Shown piece after piece: positions 45,665-56,624 of a stretch of 64,000 nt of DNA (positions are counted from its first letter, which is position 1; each line of letters starts with the position of its first letter). The stretch is taken from positions 186,001 to 250,000 of the forward strand of contig CM069454.1 of NCBI GenBank assembly GCA_035610835.1, in the 5' to 3' direction. The position numbers and the translations under genes are program-made. The DNA comes from Ophiura sarsii. Taxonomy: Eukaryota > Echinodermata > Ophiuroidea > Amphilepidida > Ophiuridae. The notes under the pieces were generated by a model, which was not told the origin of the DNA, ran no database searches, and saw nothing but the letters and a program-made list of their open reading frames with translations.

Positions 45665-46176
45665 GTTCGAGAACCGCCTTGTTTAAATATAGTTTGCCCT
45701 TTTTAAAATCACTGAATGTTCTGGCTGATTTTGGAAAAAGTGCTTTTTGGGGCAAGAAAAAGTGTTTTTTAGGCAAAGTGTATGTTTTGCGCGTCATGTA
45801 GCCATTTTCTATCTTTACACATTTCTTATTTAATTATCAAAATCATAATTTTTCATTCAAAACTAAATTCAAACTAAACAATGTTTAATAGCACTTCCAC
45901 AGTTAGGCAATGCGTTTATTTTGTAATTTGTTTATTTTAAAATTTAGAAGACAACTTTTGAAAAAATTTGCTGTGGGATGAACAAAAGTGGGTTTTTTAT
46001 GGCAAAAGAGGATTTTTTTGGTGCTTTTGCGCTACAGCACATTTCCCCTACCCCTATGAATGCAGCCTATGATATTAATATTATTTTTTTATTGCAAAAA
46101 ATAATTAACAATTACTGTTTTTGAATGATATAAGATATTCTCATGACTGCCAGTGGATACTGTCACTGATATGATG
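45665..46176. other. No gene recognised
   Basis: AT-rich with AAAAAGTG(C/T)TTTTT words (45738-45768, 45985-46030) that look like a decayed repeat; ends not identifiable. Confidence 0.4.
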
Positions 46177-46184
46177 CATGGAAA

Positions 46185-46639
46185 CAGGCGCGTACCGCGG
46201 CATGTGAGCCAGGGGGGCCGCGTACCACGGCATGTGAGCCAGGGGGGCAAGTATATGTCGTCCTGACAGTGGCGTAAATTTTCGTAAAACGTTGCCCCAA
46301 ATTTTTTCCTAGTCAGTCACCTCGTGAATTTCACGTAAGTGGGGGGGAGGGGGGGGGGGGGTAGGGTCAAAAAAATTCGCACGGTCACAACATTTCGCAT
46401 GGTCATAACATTTCGCACGGTCACAAAATTTCGCACGGTCACAAAATTTCGCAGTCCAAAAAGCACAACATTCAACAAATAATGCCCAATCCTCAGTGTT
46501 TTCGGTCTAAGCCCTATATTTTTTCCTGATGCAAATATAGCGTCCCGGTATTGCGATTATAGCGTCCCGGTATTTGGAGCCAGGGGGGGGCAACTTGCCC
46601 CCCTGCCCCCCCCCCCCCCCACCGGTCGGTACGCCACTG
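46185..46639. mobile_element. hAT-like MITE, CAGGCGCGTACC/CAGTGGCGTACC ends, core 1 (copy C)
   Basis: CAGGCGCGTACCGCGG at left, CCGGTCGGTACGCCACTG at right, with a perfect 8-bp duplication CATGGAAA (46177-46184 and 46640-46647). Opposite orientation to 5064-5468 and the same core (TTCGCACGGTCACAAAA repeats at about 46375-46452). The left 32 bp are duplicated (GTACC(G/A)CGGCATGTGAGCC twice). The 132-codon minus-strand frame runs across it and is not a gene. Confidence 0.92.
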
Positions 46640-46649
46640 CATGGAAATT

Positions 46650-47106
46650 GTGCTCTGAGTTGGTATCAATGTACTCGCTTTTATATTATAGCAGGTTGTT
46701 GTACATACTACGTGGCTAATAAAATGGCCACCTGCTGTTTTCAACACGTAAAGTGACAACTGTCCCATTGTGGATGAAATGGAGAACGAGATAGTTTGAT
46801 CAGTTCTAAATTGGCGGTTAAACGCGGTAAAACGACATTTGGCGATTATGGCACCACACACTCGGTTTTGGTCGCACGCACCCCCAGTCACAGTTAATGC
46901 TATCTGCACCATCGTGTGTATAGTTTATAGAAAAAACATCATACTTAATTAAAACAAATAAAAACTGCCATCTCTCAACATGCGATTTGATTTTTCTTTG
47001 CAATGCTCCAAAGTCCCGGTATCAAATAAAAGTCATAGTTAAAAGATGCAAATGCACAGTTACTGCAATTATTTTTAAATTGAGATGGCATTTTAATTTC
47101 TTCATC
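46650..47106. other. No gene recognised
   Basis: AT-rich interval; the 61-71-codon minus-strand frames are unsupported. Confidence 0.4.
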
Positions 47107-47593
47107 TACAGGGTGGTTCAATAAAATATTGATAGTTTTTTTAAACCTTTTCTTTTGAAATTCTGTAGATTTAAACAAATTCTTTTTCAATATTCATCAG
47201 CTATATATATGATCTTGACCATCCATGCTGAAAATATTGTTACAAATAAACTTACGGTTGCAAAATAACAGCTATTTGAACAAAGTTTGTCTCATTTCAT
47301 TCTGTCCACTGGTAGGCTACTGATTTCGCGACGTTACAACCAGTGTGGTTCAATAAAAAGTTGGACAGTTTTTCAAAGCCATATTTTTCACAATTGTGGG
47401 ATTTGGTTTATTTTTTTTACATATTCCTCAAAAATATCATTTTGGCCATCTATGCTGAAAATCTCAATGTTAATAATGCCATGGCAGAAAAATGATAGCT
47501 ATTTGAAGAGAATCTCTCCAAAATCTAGTTGTCCACGGGTAAGTCTACGGGAAATGACCAGCAAGATAACGTTAAATGGCATCGTCACTTTAA

Positions 47594-47880
47594 CCCTAAG
47601 CGCACTGAATCTCACTAAATCTCACTGCCAGAAACTATCTCCAGGCACGTGCTGCTGCATTGCCGCGATGACGTCACCTACCGCAGGCATATGTGGCCAC
47701 GGAGTTTGTGGCCGCATATGACCTAGGGAGTTAGCTCAGTCGGTAGAGGGACAGACTTGGGTGCGGATGGTCCGGCGATCGAATCCCGGGGGGTGCTGGG
47801 TGATTTTTCGGGTAAAAAAAAATAGCACTTTTTCCCCCCTCCCCCCGATACGCACAAAAAACTAGCTTTACTGGTTAGGG
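47594..47880 (+). mobile_element. TTAA-flanked unit with tRNA-like Pol III core, copy 1
   Basis: CCCTAAGCGCACTG at left, GGTTAGGG at right, TTAA on both sides (47590-47593 and 47881-47884); the shared inverted part is only CCCTAA/TTAGGG. Inside are an A box TTAGCTCAGTCGGTAGAG (47731-47748) and a B box GCGATCGAATCCC (47775-47787), spaced as in tRNA genes, then GGGGGGTGCTGGG, an A-run and C-runs. It does not fold as a convincing intact tRNA, so I read it as a tRNA-derived SINE-like unit. Confidence 0.75.
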
Positions 47881-47911
47881 TTAATAAATGTCAATTTTTG
47901 ATGTGCAATAA

Positions 47912-48198
47912 CCCTAAGCGCACTGAATCTCACTAAATCTCACTGCCAGAAAATATCTCCAGGCACGTGCTGCTGCATTGCCGCGATGACGTCACCTACC
48001 GCAGGCATATGTGGCCACGGAGTTTGTGGCCGCATATGACCTAGGGAGTTAGCTCAGTCGGTAGAGGGACAGACTTGGGTGCGGATGGTCCGGCGATCGA
48101 ATCCCGGGGGGTGCTGGGTGATTTTTCGGGTAAAAAAAACACAAACTTTTTCCCCCCTCCCCCCGATACGCTCAAAAAACTAGCTTTACTGGTTAGGG
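47912..48198 (+). mobile_element. TTAA-flanked unit with tRNA-like Pol III core, copy 2
   Basis: Also 287 bp and nearly identical to copy 1 (differences mainly in the A-run region and single bases). It is 31 bp downstream in the same direction. The left flank is ATAA, the right TTAA. The near-identity points to recent origin, by tandem duplication or by two insertions from one source. Confidence 0.75.
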
Positions 48199-48745
48199 TT
48201 AAGGCATAGAGCATAGACAATTACCCTTCCAGTCTATGAAAATCAATAATTCTAATTAGGGTCACTTGTGGTATTTATTATTACATATTGATTTCACACC
48301 TGAATAGATAGTTAAGATGTTAACAATTACACTGGTTTCACCTAGAGGGATCTTCAAATCTTAGATTACTTGCATGAAATTCATCATTCAGTATTCAATG
48401 TAACGTCACGAAATCAGTAGCCGTGGACAGAGTGAAATGGGACAGACTTTGTTCAAATAGCTGCTATTTTGCAACCGTAAGGTTATTTGTAACGATATTT
48501 TCAGTATAGATGGTCAAGATTATATAATTGATGAATATTGAATTTTTTTATTTTTATATATTCAGAATTAAAAAAAAAAATGGCTTCAAAAAACTGTCAA
48601 CGTTTTATTGAACTACCCAGTATCTAAACTATACACGATTTAGGCTAATGCCACAACCTCTTCAAGGTCATGTCATTATTCGCACATCAACATCAGCACG
48701 CATACATTGATTTTCTGATATCCATGAAACAACATAAAATACCTA

Positions 48746-49310
48746 CAGTCCTCAAAGTAAGTAACTGACCAGGTAATAATACTCTTAACTCCAAAACTAT
48801 AGCTCCTACATAAAAATATTATAATAAAGTTATAAAGAAATTTCTCTTCTTAAAGTTGATACATTATTCATTGAGATCGGTTAATAATTAAGAATGCGAC
48901 ATTGAAAAGAATCAAACAAAGTGCAGTTTACATTTTAACACTTGGGATTTGAACACGCGGGACAGTGTGACATGTAATTATGTGTATGGGTTGCATTGAT
49001 CAATTGATGCATCCCCAATCCCCGTGTTACCATCGACCAGTGAGTTGTTGCTACAAGTTAATCAATAATCTGCCTGTTACTAGTCCTAGGCTGCGTGTAG
49101 ACGAACGAAATGTTAAAATGAAAAACGGACTTTGTTTTGGTTTAGGACACATAACTGAGTTAATATTCATTCAATCTTCACATGTAATAGCTCAAATTAA
49201 AGACAAGAAATTTCCTTACAACTTTATTGTCTAATATTTTTACGTAGGAGTTATAGTTTTGGAGTTGAGAGCATATTTATTACCTGGTCAGTTACTTATT
49301 TTGAGGACTG
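48746..49310. mobile_element. TA-flanked CAGTCCTCAAAGTAAG MITE
   Basis: CAGTCCTCAAAGTAAGTAAC at left, inverse at right, TA at 48744-48745 and 49311-49312. Arms pair for about 75 bp (ACCAGGTAATAA, CTCCAAAACTATA). The 84-codon frame in the loop has no domain. Confidence 0.88.
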
Positions 49311-49312
49311 TA

Positions 49313-49620
49313 TTTGTAATTGACCTACATGTTTAATCTGCTCTACATGTATAATATAGCACATCTATCTAAGGCAGTGATTACCTTGCCCTTTATTAGT
49401 TCAACCTGGGAAAGTCTCTGCCGTAATGGACATTGAAAATAAACACTATGACCTTTATGGACAAAACCCTAACCCTACATTCCTACAATGTGGTCAGATG
49501 TTAGACTAGACTCCTTACTTCAATATGGCATTGCTCTATCTAGCAACTGTCACTGATCTAGCACAAGGTGCTAAAGGTTATGTCTGCTAATTATTAAACA
49601 ACTAGGGCAAGGTCTTACTT
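49313..49620. other. No gene recognised
   Basis: Short AT-rich interval between two MITEs. Confidence 0.4.
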
Positions 49621-49621
49621 A

Positions 49622-49876
49622 TAAGGCTAAATAAAAAAAAAAAAAAGTCTCAAAGCTCCCGCGCGCGTTAGTTTATTGATGCGCATTAGATAAATATTTT
49701 TAAAAAAATAATCCCCCAAAAATCCCAAAATTTCACCGATTATTCAGATTAATACAAAAAGTCACTTTTACAAGGATTTCAATATTTAATATTTAAAAAA
49801 ATACAAAAAAACTTTCAAGGTTTTGAAAAACTGAAGAGCTTTGAGACAAATGATTTTTTAAAATTTAGCCTAAGTA
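49622..49876. mobile_element. MITE with TAAGGCTAAA and GTCTCAAAGCTC ends
   Basis: TAAGGCTAAA, an A-run and GTCTCAAAGCTC at left; GAGCTTTGAGAC, T/A-rich, TTTAGCCTAAG at right. Architecture as in 610-927 and 6406-6737. Confidence 0.7.
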
Positions 49877-50019
49877 GGATTTGAAGGTGGGGGTGTGTGT
49901 GTAAATATATGTAAATTCAAAAACTGTGTGTATTGTGTATCCTCGTCCATCCAAGTTTGCCTCGTGTAGAAAAAAAATGCAATCCTAAACTATTTGGTGC
50001 GTATTTCCCAATTTTCATC

Positions 50020-50112
50020 AATATTTATTTATTTATTTAATCTTTCTTTATTGAGGGTAAACAGCTTCAGTGTCAAGCACTGCTTTCCAAGCAGGCCCTC
50101 ATCAATCAATTG
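50020..50112 (-). mobile_element. Probable LINE 3' end
   Basis: On the minus strand: TGATGAGGGCCTGCTTGGAA, AGCAGTGCTTGACACTG, TTTACCCTCAATAAAG and (AAAT)n. This is the layout of a 3' UTR with an AATAAA signal and a short tandem tail, as in 5'-truncated non-LTR retrotransposons. No reverse transcriptase frame is next to it. Confidence 0.5.
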
Positions 50113-51235
50113 TTGCTAATATGCTCAATATCCATCAAAATTATGCTTGAATTATAGTTTTCACACCTTTTGATGAACTTCCAAAAGTTAGGTTAAATTT
50201 CTTTGGGCCTGCAACAAATTGTAAGGGCCCCATAAGATAAGACACTGGAAACGTACTTTTGAAACACAGGCTGCCCAGTAGTAGTACCCCATAATGTTAT
50301 AATTATTTTTGATTTGGCCATGGTCGGATCAGTCTAGGATACAGTCATGTGGTGTCCATATCATCATCATTCATGGAGGAGGCACAGGCAGTACAGTACC
50401 GCACAGTATCATCTCTACTCAATAATAATCCCTGCCGCCAGTCCTCACGGCACACTTTTAGTCGAAATATTCACCACTTCATTATAATATTGTGCTTTTC
50501 GAGCACCAAAGCAGTTGCACCAAAAAAAAAAAAAAATTATGCCAAATATGTTTGTGAAGCATAGATTTATACAAGACACATGAAATCAACAATTAATAAA
50601 TATATGGAATTAAATTCGACAAAATGTAAAAATATAATCCACACAAAAATAAACATAATACGCATAGAAATAAACACCTTTGGAGTCCTCTATGTGACCT
50701 GGATGTCCTGTATACAATGTTGGCTTACGTGTAAAAGTAGGAGTCGTCTTTATGACACTCTATGATTGGTCGCGCCCACACAGTACCCACGCCATGTAGA
50801 CTAAATAGTAGATATTCATAGTACACATTCCAAAATGGTGTCTGCTGAGAGGCCGGCTGGCTGGGTGCATGCAGTACGTGTATAATGCGTCAATCGGATT
50901 AGATGTCATTGTTGCGAATGTAAAGAGCTAATTCAGCTGTAGACCGTGTGTGATAAATGAATTTGCTTGATCCTCACGTTTATTTAATTAAGTTTTGCTC
51001 GTCATAGATTCTGCTAGAATCATGCTTATAGGCCATTATCAATTGTTAGTATTATTTACTGTGATAAATGAAAATTGAAAACTTTAATTTAATTTTCTAC
51101 AGCTAATTCAGTTTAAAAATAATGCATAACATTATTATAAACAAACCAAATGGAGCAAATGCTCTATTTTTTTAATTAAAAAAACCTCACATTAGTATAA
51201 GTACACTATATGCTAGGCATAGGGCCTGATGGTGG
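50113..51235. other. No gene recognised
   Basis: Mixed sequence; 61-71-codon frames are not supported. Confidence 0.4.
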
Positions 51236-51243
51236 ATTGTCAT

Positions 51244-51600
51244 CAGGGTTCTAGCCAGGACCATTTTAGTGCCGGATACATTTACTGACGGCGAACGGAG
51301 AAAGTGTAGCGAACGAAGTGCAGTGGATCATGGCATGGGATCCAGAGGCCTTCTTAATGTCTTTTTAGGGTTTTTTAATGCACTTTGAGGGTTCCTGCCA
51401 CATAATTTCTTGTTTTATGAGGCAGTTTAATGATTTGATCCACAAATTGATAACAAATACACCAAAAAAAAAAACAAACAAAAAAAAACAAAAAAAAAAT
51501 TAGTGCTGGGCGCCCAGCCCATTTTGAGCCCTAGTCCTGGGCGGATATTGTCAGTGCCGGGCGGCCCCGCCCAGTGCCGCCCACCGTAGCTAGAACCCTG
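51244..51600. mobile_element. hAT-like MITE, CAGGGTTCTAGC ends
   Basis: CAGGGTTCTAGC at left and GCTAGAACCCTG at right, with a perfect 8-bp duplication ATTGTCAT (51236-51243 and 51601-51608). Subterminal AGTGCCGG and GGGCGGCCCCGCCC near the right end. The 72-codon minus-strand frame includes the A-run at 51460-51500 and is not a gene. Confidence 0.92.
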
Positions 51601-51609
51601 ATTGTCATC

Positions 51610-52480
51610 CTCTGTCAAGTAAAAAATGTCAACAAAAACATACATTATTTAAAGTTACACATTCACATGCCTGGCAGTCTGGAAAAATTAAAATTCACTG
51701 CCAGCATAAGTAATTGTCCATCGATTGACCTCATTTCATCGTTATTCATAAGCTTTATCTATAGAATAAATGTTCACATGCATGGCTAACATGGCCTGGC
51801 CAACCGCATGCATAATGCTGAATTTTGAAATTCCAATCCTCGTTAATAATCAGGAAGGCTACCTACCCAAAAGAGCCTGAGGTACCATAGAAAAGAATGA
51901 GCAAACACTATAGGTCGCCCCGGTCATCCGGGTACTTGAGTTGACCTGCGGGGCACTGTGCATTTTGCTGTTGACAACAAACCAGACGATTTAACTACCT
52001 ATCAGTTTAAAGCTCTACTCGCCCATACCCAAGGGATCGCGTGCCCATACCCAAGGGATCGTGTGGGGGTGTGTACGCTGTGTAAGAGCCCCCCCCCCAA
52101 GAGGCCTTTATTTACCTTTTTGGTTTGTGGTCAACGGCATGTGACATCACTCATCAGTGGTGACCTATAACAGAATCTTTGTATGTTTCTTTTGGTTTTT
52201 TGTTTGTTTAGATTTGTTGGTGGTTTAAAAGTTTTCTTCTGGGGGGGGGGGGGGGGAAGTCAGGGTCGAGCGGGTTACGCCAATACAACAACTTTTTGTT
52301 GTTGGTCTAATCGAAAATATTTAAGATTGTTGTATTGTAGCGCAAATAATTAGTTGCACACAAACTACCAGTTCTACAATTTCACTCCTGAAAAAATGAA
52401 CTTCTGAAAATGTCCCCAAAGTTTCTAGATCTGGTTGAGTGATTTGAGTTGGTGAACATTTCAGTTTCTAAATACAGATA
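51610..52480. other. No gene recognised
   Basis: Contains a small direct repeat CCCATACCCAAGGGATCG (52021-52060) and a G run at 52242-52256. No credible frame. Confidence 0.4.
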
Positions 52481-52482
52481 TA

Positions 52483-53126
52483 CACCTAGCACATAAAGTC
52501 CCTGCTCAGGTGCTTTGAGGTTGACTAATTCAAAATATATAATCGGTACCAAAAATCTGAGATATACATTAAATTAGCAAATTTCTTCTCCGCAGTTTGA
52601 TACCTCATTCAACAAAATCGAATGGATACTTTTAAAGTTATGGCGATTTCAATGACCGCGCATGCAACATAAATGTTGCACTAGGTATAGGAATCATTGA
52701 TTTGTGTGTGATTACTGTCATAACTGTGTGCTATCTGAACGAGACAGATGAATGGGTCTTTAGTGATAACCGTAATGTGCGGGACAAAGGGTGTATCTGG
52801 CTGTGAAGAATACAAGTCTTAGCTGATAAGCTGTGAGTTTTTCAGTGCGTAAATCCATAGACGGGTAAAACATTGATTTTTACCGTCTATGGTAAATCAC
52901 ACACAAATCAATGATTTCCTATACCTAGTGCAACATTTTTGTTGCATGCGCGGTCATTGAAATCGACATAACTTTAAAAGTATCCATTCGATTTTGTTGA
53001 ATGAGGTATCAAACTGCGGAGAAGAAATTTGCTAATTTAATGTATATCTCAGATTTTTGGTACCGATTATATATTTTGAATTAGTCAACCTCAAAGCACC
53101 TGAGCAGGGACTTTGTGTGCTAGGTG
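52483..53126. mobile_element. Foldback element (CACCTAGCACA family), complete
   Basis: CACCTAGCACATAAAGTCCC at left and the inverse (GGGACTTTGTGTGCTAGGTG) at right, with TA on both sides (52481-52482 and 53127-53128). The arms pair for over 200 bp (GGTACCAAAAATCTGAGATA, CCGCAGTTTGATACCTCATT, CAATGACCGCGCATGCAAC). Reference copy for 6786 and 17429. Confidence 0.9.
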
Positions 53127-53288
53127 TAGATGTGTTCAAACTGGTTTCTATTCCTGTTCAAAACAATAACAAACCAATACCATTGACAGAATTGGTTTAA
53201 AAAGTGCACTGACCAGGAAACCACCAAACTGGCAATTCAAGGTCAATATTCAAGTTACAAAAACCTTTCTATTGTGATGATTAGTCTA

Positions 53289-53490
53289 CTGTAAAAGCTG
53301 AAATTTACGTGGAGGTTTTATTTTCACGCTTTTCGCGCAAACTATTTTTCCGCCAAAATTATAACTCGCAAAAATGTTGTTTTTAACATTTATGCAGTGC
53401 ATCCAGAAGGTCGCCCGCGACAAAAAAAAACAATTCGCAAAATGTCTATGATATCAAAATGCGCAAAAATATTGGCTTAAAAAATTACAA
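53289..53490. mobile_element. CTGTAAAAGC MITE, degraded right end
   Basis: TA then CTGTAAAAGC at left; TTTCGCGCAAAC, GCAGTGCATCCAGAAGG, TCGCCCGCGAC and AATATTGGCTTA at right. An inverted copy begins at 63845 and runs off the window. Confidence 0.65.
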
Positions 53491-53499
53491 TATATTGTG

Positions 53500-54085
53500 T
53501 CAGGCAACAAAACACTTTCAAAGTGTTTCTATATTCCATACATTTGTACCAAATATTGTGACCAGTCACATCAAAAAGGCCAATATATTTGATGAAATAT
53601 AAAGAAAATAATAGAAATAAATATGGTTCTTCAAATCATATCTTGTGATTACAATGTTCGATTACCTTCAACATGGTTTCATTTCAAAGCTTGAAATATG
53701 TTCTTTCAAGTCATACCATTGTCTCAAATTTGACTTGGGCCTCCAACATGTCCATTTTGATGCGACTAAAATGTAGTCACAATTGGATGTGGAGTAAATA
53801 CTTGCCAATCAGAGATTTAGGACTGGAACAATGCTAATTTTGTTGAAAACATTGTCAAAAGTTCCCTCCAATTGTAGAATACCCTTTGAAATTACAAAAT
53901 CTTGCCCCAGTATTGAACATTTTTACACAATTTCTTTTGCTCAAAAAAAATATACAAATCTCAATTAAGTTAATACAATAAATACAAATCACAATAAAGT
54001 TACAATAATACAAATCACACTGAAGTTACAATAATACATAAAACATACAGTACACCAGACACCACCTGGGTAACATGAATAAAGC
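53500..54085. other. No gene recognised
   Basis: Includes a short AT-rich tandem of AATACAAATCACA(A/C)T(A/G)AAGTTACAAT words (53957-54035). No frame. Confidence 0.4.
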
Positions 54086-54089
54086 ACAT

Positions 54090-54725
54090 ATGTCATTAAG
54101 TATAAAATAATATCATTTTTACTCTTCACAAAAGCAAACATGAAATTAATTGAAAATGCTCATCTACATAAGTTTGCTAAAAGGGCTGTATTTATCACAT
54201 GGAACCCTGGGTAACATTATTAAAGCATGTCATTAAAGGTATATTATGTGATCTTTCCAGGGAACGCCCTCAACATGGAAACAAAAATTGAAAGCAGATT
54301 TTCTTGCAGATTTACATTTCTGATCATAAATCGTACATACATTCCAAGTTACAGGGCGATACGATTCTTAATTACTTCAAAATCATGATTTTAGAGTGAA
54401 AATAAACTGTCGGATAATCCGACAGTTTATTATTTTCACTCTAAATTCACTCTAAAACCATGATTTTGAGGTAATTAGGAATCGTATCGCTTTGTAACTT
54501 GGAATGTATGTATGATTTATGATCAGAAATGTAAATCTGCAAGTAAATCTACTTTCTAAAAAAAACAACGAATAGAGGGCGCTCTCTGGAAAAGATCACA
54601 TAATATGCCTTTAAGTATAAAGTAATATCATTTTTACTCTTCACAAAAGCATAACATGAAATTAATTGAAAATGCTCACATATCTACATATCAGGTTGCT
54701 AAAAAGGGCTTTATCACATGGAACC
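54090..54725 (+). repeat. ~140-bp direct duplication with a MITE at its joint
   Basis: CATTAAGTATAAAATAATATC ... TTATCACATGGAACC at 54090-54206 recurs at 54611-54724. Between them, the MITE 54237-54610 sits exactly at the TTAA that begins the second unit. Confidence 0.8.
54237..54610. mobile_element. TTAA-flanked AGGTATATTATG MITE, copy 2
   Basis: AGGTATATTATGTGATC at left, GATCACATAATATGCCT at right, TTAA at 54233-54236 and 54611-54614. Compared with 23873-24205 it has an extra central palindrome, AATAAACTGTCGGAT and its inverse (about 54401-54436). Confidence 0.92.
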
Positions 54726-55079
54726 TTTCAGACATTTTATGCAGAGTGTTAGATGAGTGGGCTTGTTTATTGCGGAATAATTTCACCGCAAAGTCCGCAA
54801 TACTTTTTTAAAATTGAATTAAGATGTAAATGTTTGCATTTTGGAGTGGCTGTATTCTTTTTCACTTTTCAGATAGCTTGCGAGAGAAAGCAAACAGAAG
54901 TATCTTGATTCAGAAATTGTAAAATTTTAACTACCGGTGTTACGAAAACAATTGGTACTTCCACCCACCACACCATGTATGCCATCACAATAAGTGCATC
55001 CGTCATAGTATCACATTGGTTTGGTTTAATTTCTTTTCAACGAGTAACAATGTGCGTGAGGCACCGGCTGCTAGCTTTT

Positions 55080-56045
55080 CACAATATTTCACGTGTTGAT
55101 GTAATTCTGAGTTTAATTTGATTTTTTCTCGTTCACAATTGGCTGTATTGATTAGTTTTCTAGGAAAAGGCAGGTAAATTACCTTTTGTAATTGTGTCAT
55201 ATTCTCATTGTCAGAAACTACGATGATGAAATGCCTGGAAAAGACACGCGGAGAGTCACTTCTTGCTTCATCTTGTTTTACAAAAGTAACGAAAAAAACT
55301 TTACCTTTTCAAAGTAATACATTAACATTACATACCGGTACATGTATATTTCCTAAATTAAATGATTGATAACATATTAACCCTAGTCCCTAACCCTAAT
55401 AAATCCAACGAGCCAGGCTGTTTGTTCCAACCGCCTTGGAAATTTTTCTTGGGAAATTCTACTGCGCCAAGTAGCCTTGATACCCGTGGTGTACTGGAAA
55501 ATCTGTGGTTCAAATCCTGGGGTGTTGGGGGGGGGGGGGGGGGGGCGGTGTTGCAGCGATATTTTGGGTCATTTATCGCCGCTGGAAAAAAAATCTGAAA
55601 AAAGTTGCCTAGGGGTTAGGTTATTAGTGAACAAACCATTAAGAAACTGTAAAACCTATGAAGCACTTTCCTGACTGGGGGGGGGGGGGGGGGGGGGGGG
55701 GGGCTAATGGGTCCCTATCACTTGAGTTGATGTAATTTTTAGTTTAATTTGATTTTTTCTCGTTCACAATTGGCTCTATTGATTAGTTTTCGAAGAAAAG
55801 GCTAAGAAAGGCAGGTATAAAACCTTTTGGTATGTAATTGTGTCGCATTCTCATTGTCAGAAACTATGATGATGCAATGCCTTGAAAAGACACGCTGAGA
55901 GTTTCTTCTTCCTTCATCTTGTTTACAAAAGCAACAAAGAAAACGTCTTTACCTTTTCAAAGTAATGAATGATTAAATTAAATGATTGATAACACATTGT
56001 TAAACAAACCCTTAGAAACTGTAAAACCTTTGAATCACTCTCCTG
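55080..56045 (+). repeat. ~640-bp tandem duplication
   Basis: AGTTTAATTTGATTTTTTCTC ... AAAGACACGC ... TTTACCTTTTCAAAGTAAT ... GATTGATAACA ... GAAACTGTAAAACC ... CCTGACTG at 55109-55676 recurs at 55740-56050. The first unit is longer because it holds the insertion 55381-55620. A 27-base G run ends the first unit (55677-55703). The second has only short G runs. Confidence 0.85.
55381..55620 (+). mobile_element. TTAACCCTA...GGTTAGG unit with tRNA-like B box
   Basis: TTAA then CCCTAGTCCCTAACCCTA at left; CCTAGGGGTTAGG then TTAT at right. The B box GGTTCAAATCC is at 55507-55517, but the A box is weak. It is missing from the second unit of the tandem duplication, which supports insertion. Same plan as 47594 and 47912: telomere-like ends, a tRNA-like core, then G/C-run and A-run. 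Confidence 0.6.
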
Positions 56046-56054
56046 ACTGAGGGG

Positions 56055-56380
56055 AGGGGGTGGCTATGGGCCCCCTTTTTTGCAAGAAATCCTTAAACAT
56101 GGAGTATGATTTTGTGCTGGAAAATCTCTTAATTATATACGGGTCCCATTTTGCAATATATCACATACAAATGTCAAATGAGCTGTTTAACAGAACCTCC
56201 CACGAAAAACAAACTTCTATGGGTAAGGTTTAAACAAAATGGTGAACAATTCCTTCAAAATGAATATAGACCCATATTTCAAGATTTTTAATTTTAATTT
56301 GTCCAAAATCTAACAAACTTTTTTTTACAGATTTTGATTCATTTTGATATCATTGTGTCAACCACTACCAGCTTTTTCTG
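56055..56380. other. No gene recognised
   Basis: AT-rich, nothing identified. Confidence 0.4.
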
Positions 56381-56384
56381 ATTA

Positions 56385-56617
56385 TGAGAGGCAGCAGGCG
56401 TCTGCAGATGACATTCCAAAGTGTCACAAAATGCTTCAAAAATGTCAAAATAATTAAATTTTGTTACCAATTTGTAATCACTGTCAAAGGTAAATAAGTA
56501 CAAACATTCCTAGTATTGGTTCAGTAATTCTTGAGATAGGCTTTGAAAGTTGGGAAAGGGTTAAGAAGGGTTAATCTTTTTGAAATGTTAGAACTTTATA
56601 AAGCCACATGGAAAGTG
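56385..56617 (-). mobile_element. CACTTTCCACGCGG MITE, copy 5 (reverse)
   Basis: On the minus strand: CACTTTCCATGTGG at the start, TTGGTTCAGTAAT complement, and CTGCAGACGCCTGCTGCC at the far end. TTAA follows the plus-strand right end (56618-56621). The far end is degraded. Confidence 0.75.
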
Positions 56618-56624
56618 TTAATCT

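Larger units (their letters stand above)
47109..48620. mobile_element. TA-flanked CAGGGTGGTTCAATAAAA foldback, carrying later insertions
   Basis: CAGGGTGGTTCAATAAAAT at left and TTTTATTGAACTACCCAG at right, TA at 47107-47108 and 48621-48622. The arms pair for ~230 bp (GAACAAAGTTTGTC near 47279 with GACAGACTTTGTTC near 48442; GCTACTGATTTCGCGACGTT with AACGTCACGAAATCAGTAGC). A second left-arm-like copy starts at 47341. The two tRNA-like units at 47594 and 47912 lie inside. The 144-codon frame at 47287-47721 is within arm sequence and is not a gene. Confidence 0.8.

Noticed and set aside
46514..46912. 132-codon minus-strand frame
   Set aside because: Half of it lies in the MITE 46185-46639 and reads across the element's target duplication.
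47594..47600. Interstitial telomere
   Set aside because: CCCTAA and TTAGGG occur only once or twice at the tips of each unit, not as an array.
47287..47721. 144-codon plus-strand frame
   Set aside because: Lies in arm sequence of a foldback element and the start of a tRNA-like unit; its other arm copy does not keep the frame.
47725..47795. tRNA genes
   Set aside because: A and B boxes are clear, but the flanking stems do not pair as an acceptor stem, and the whole 287-bp unit is repeated with TTAA flanks, so it is a mobile unit.
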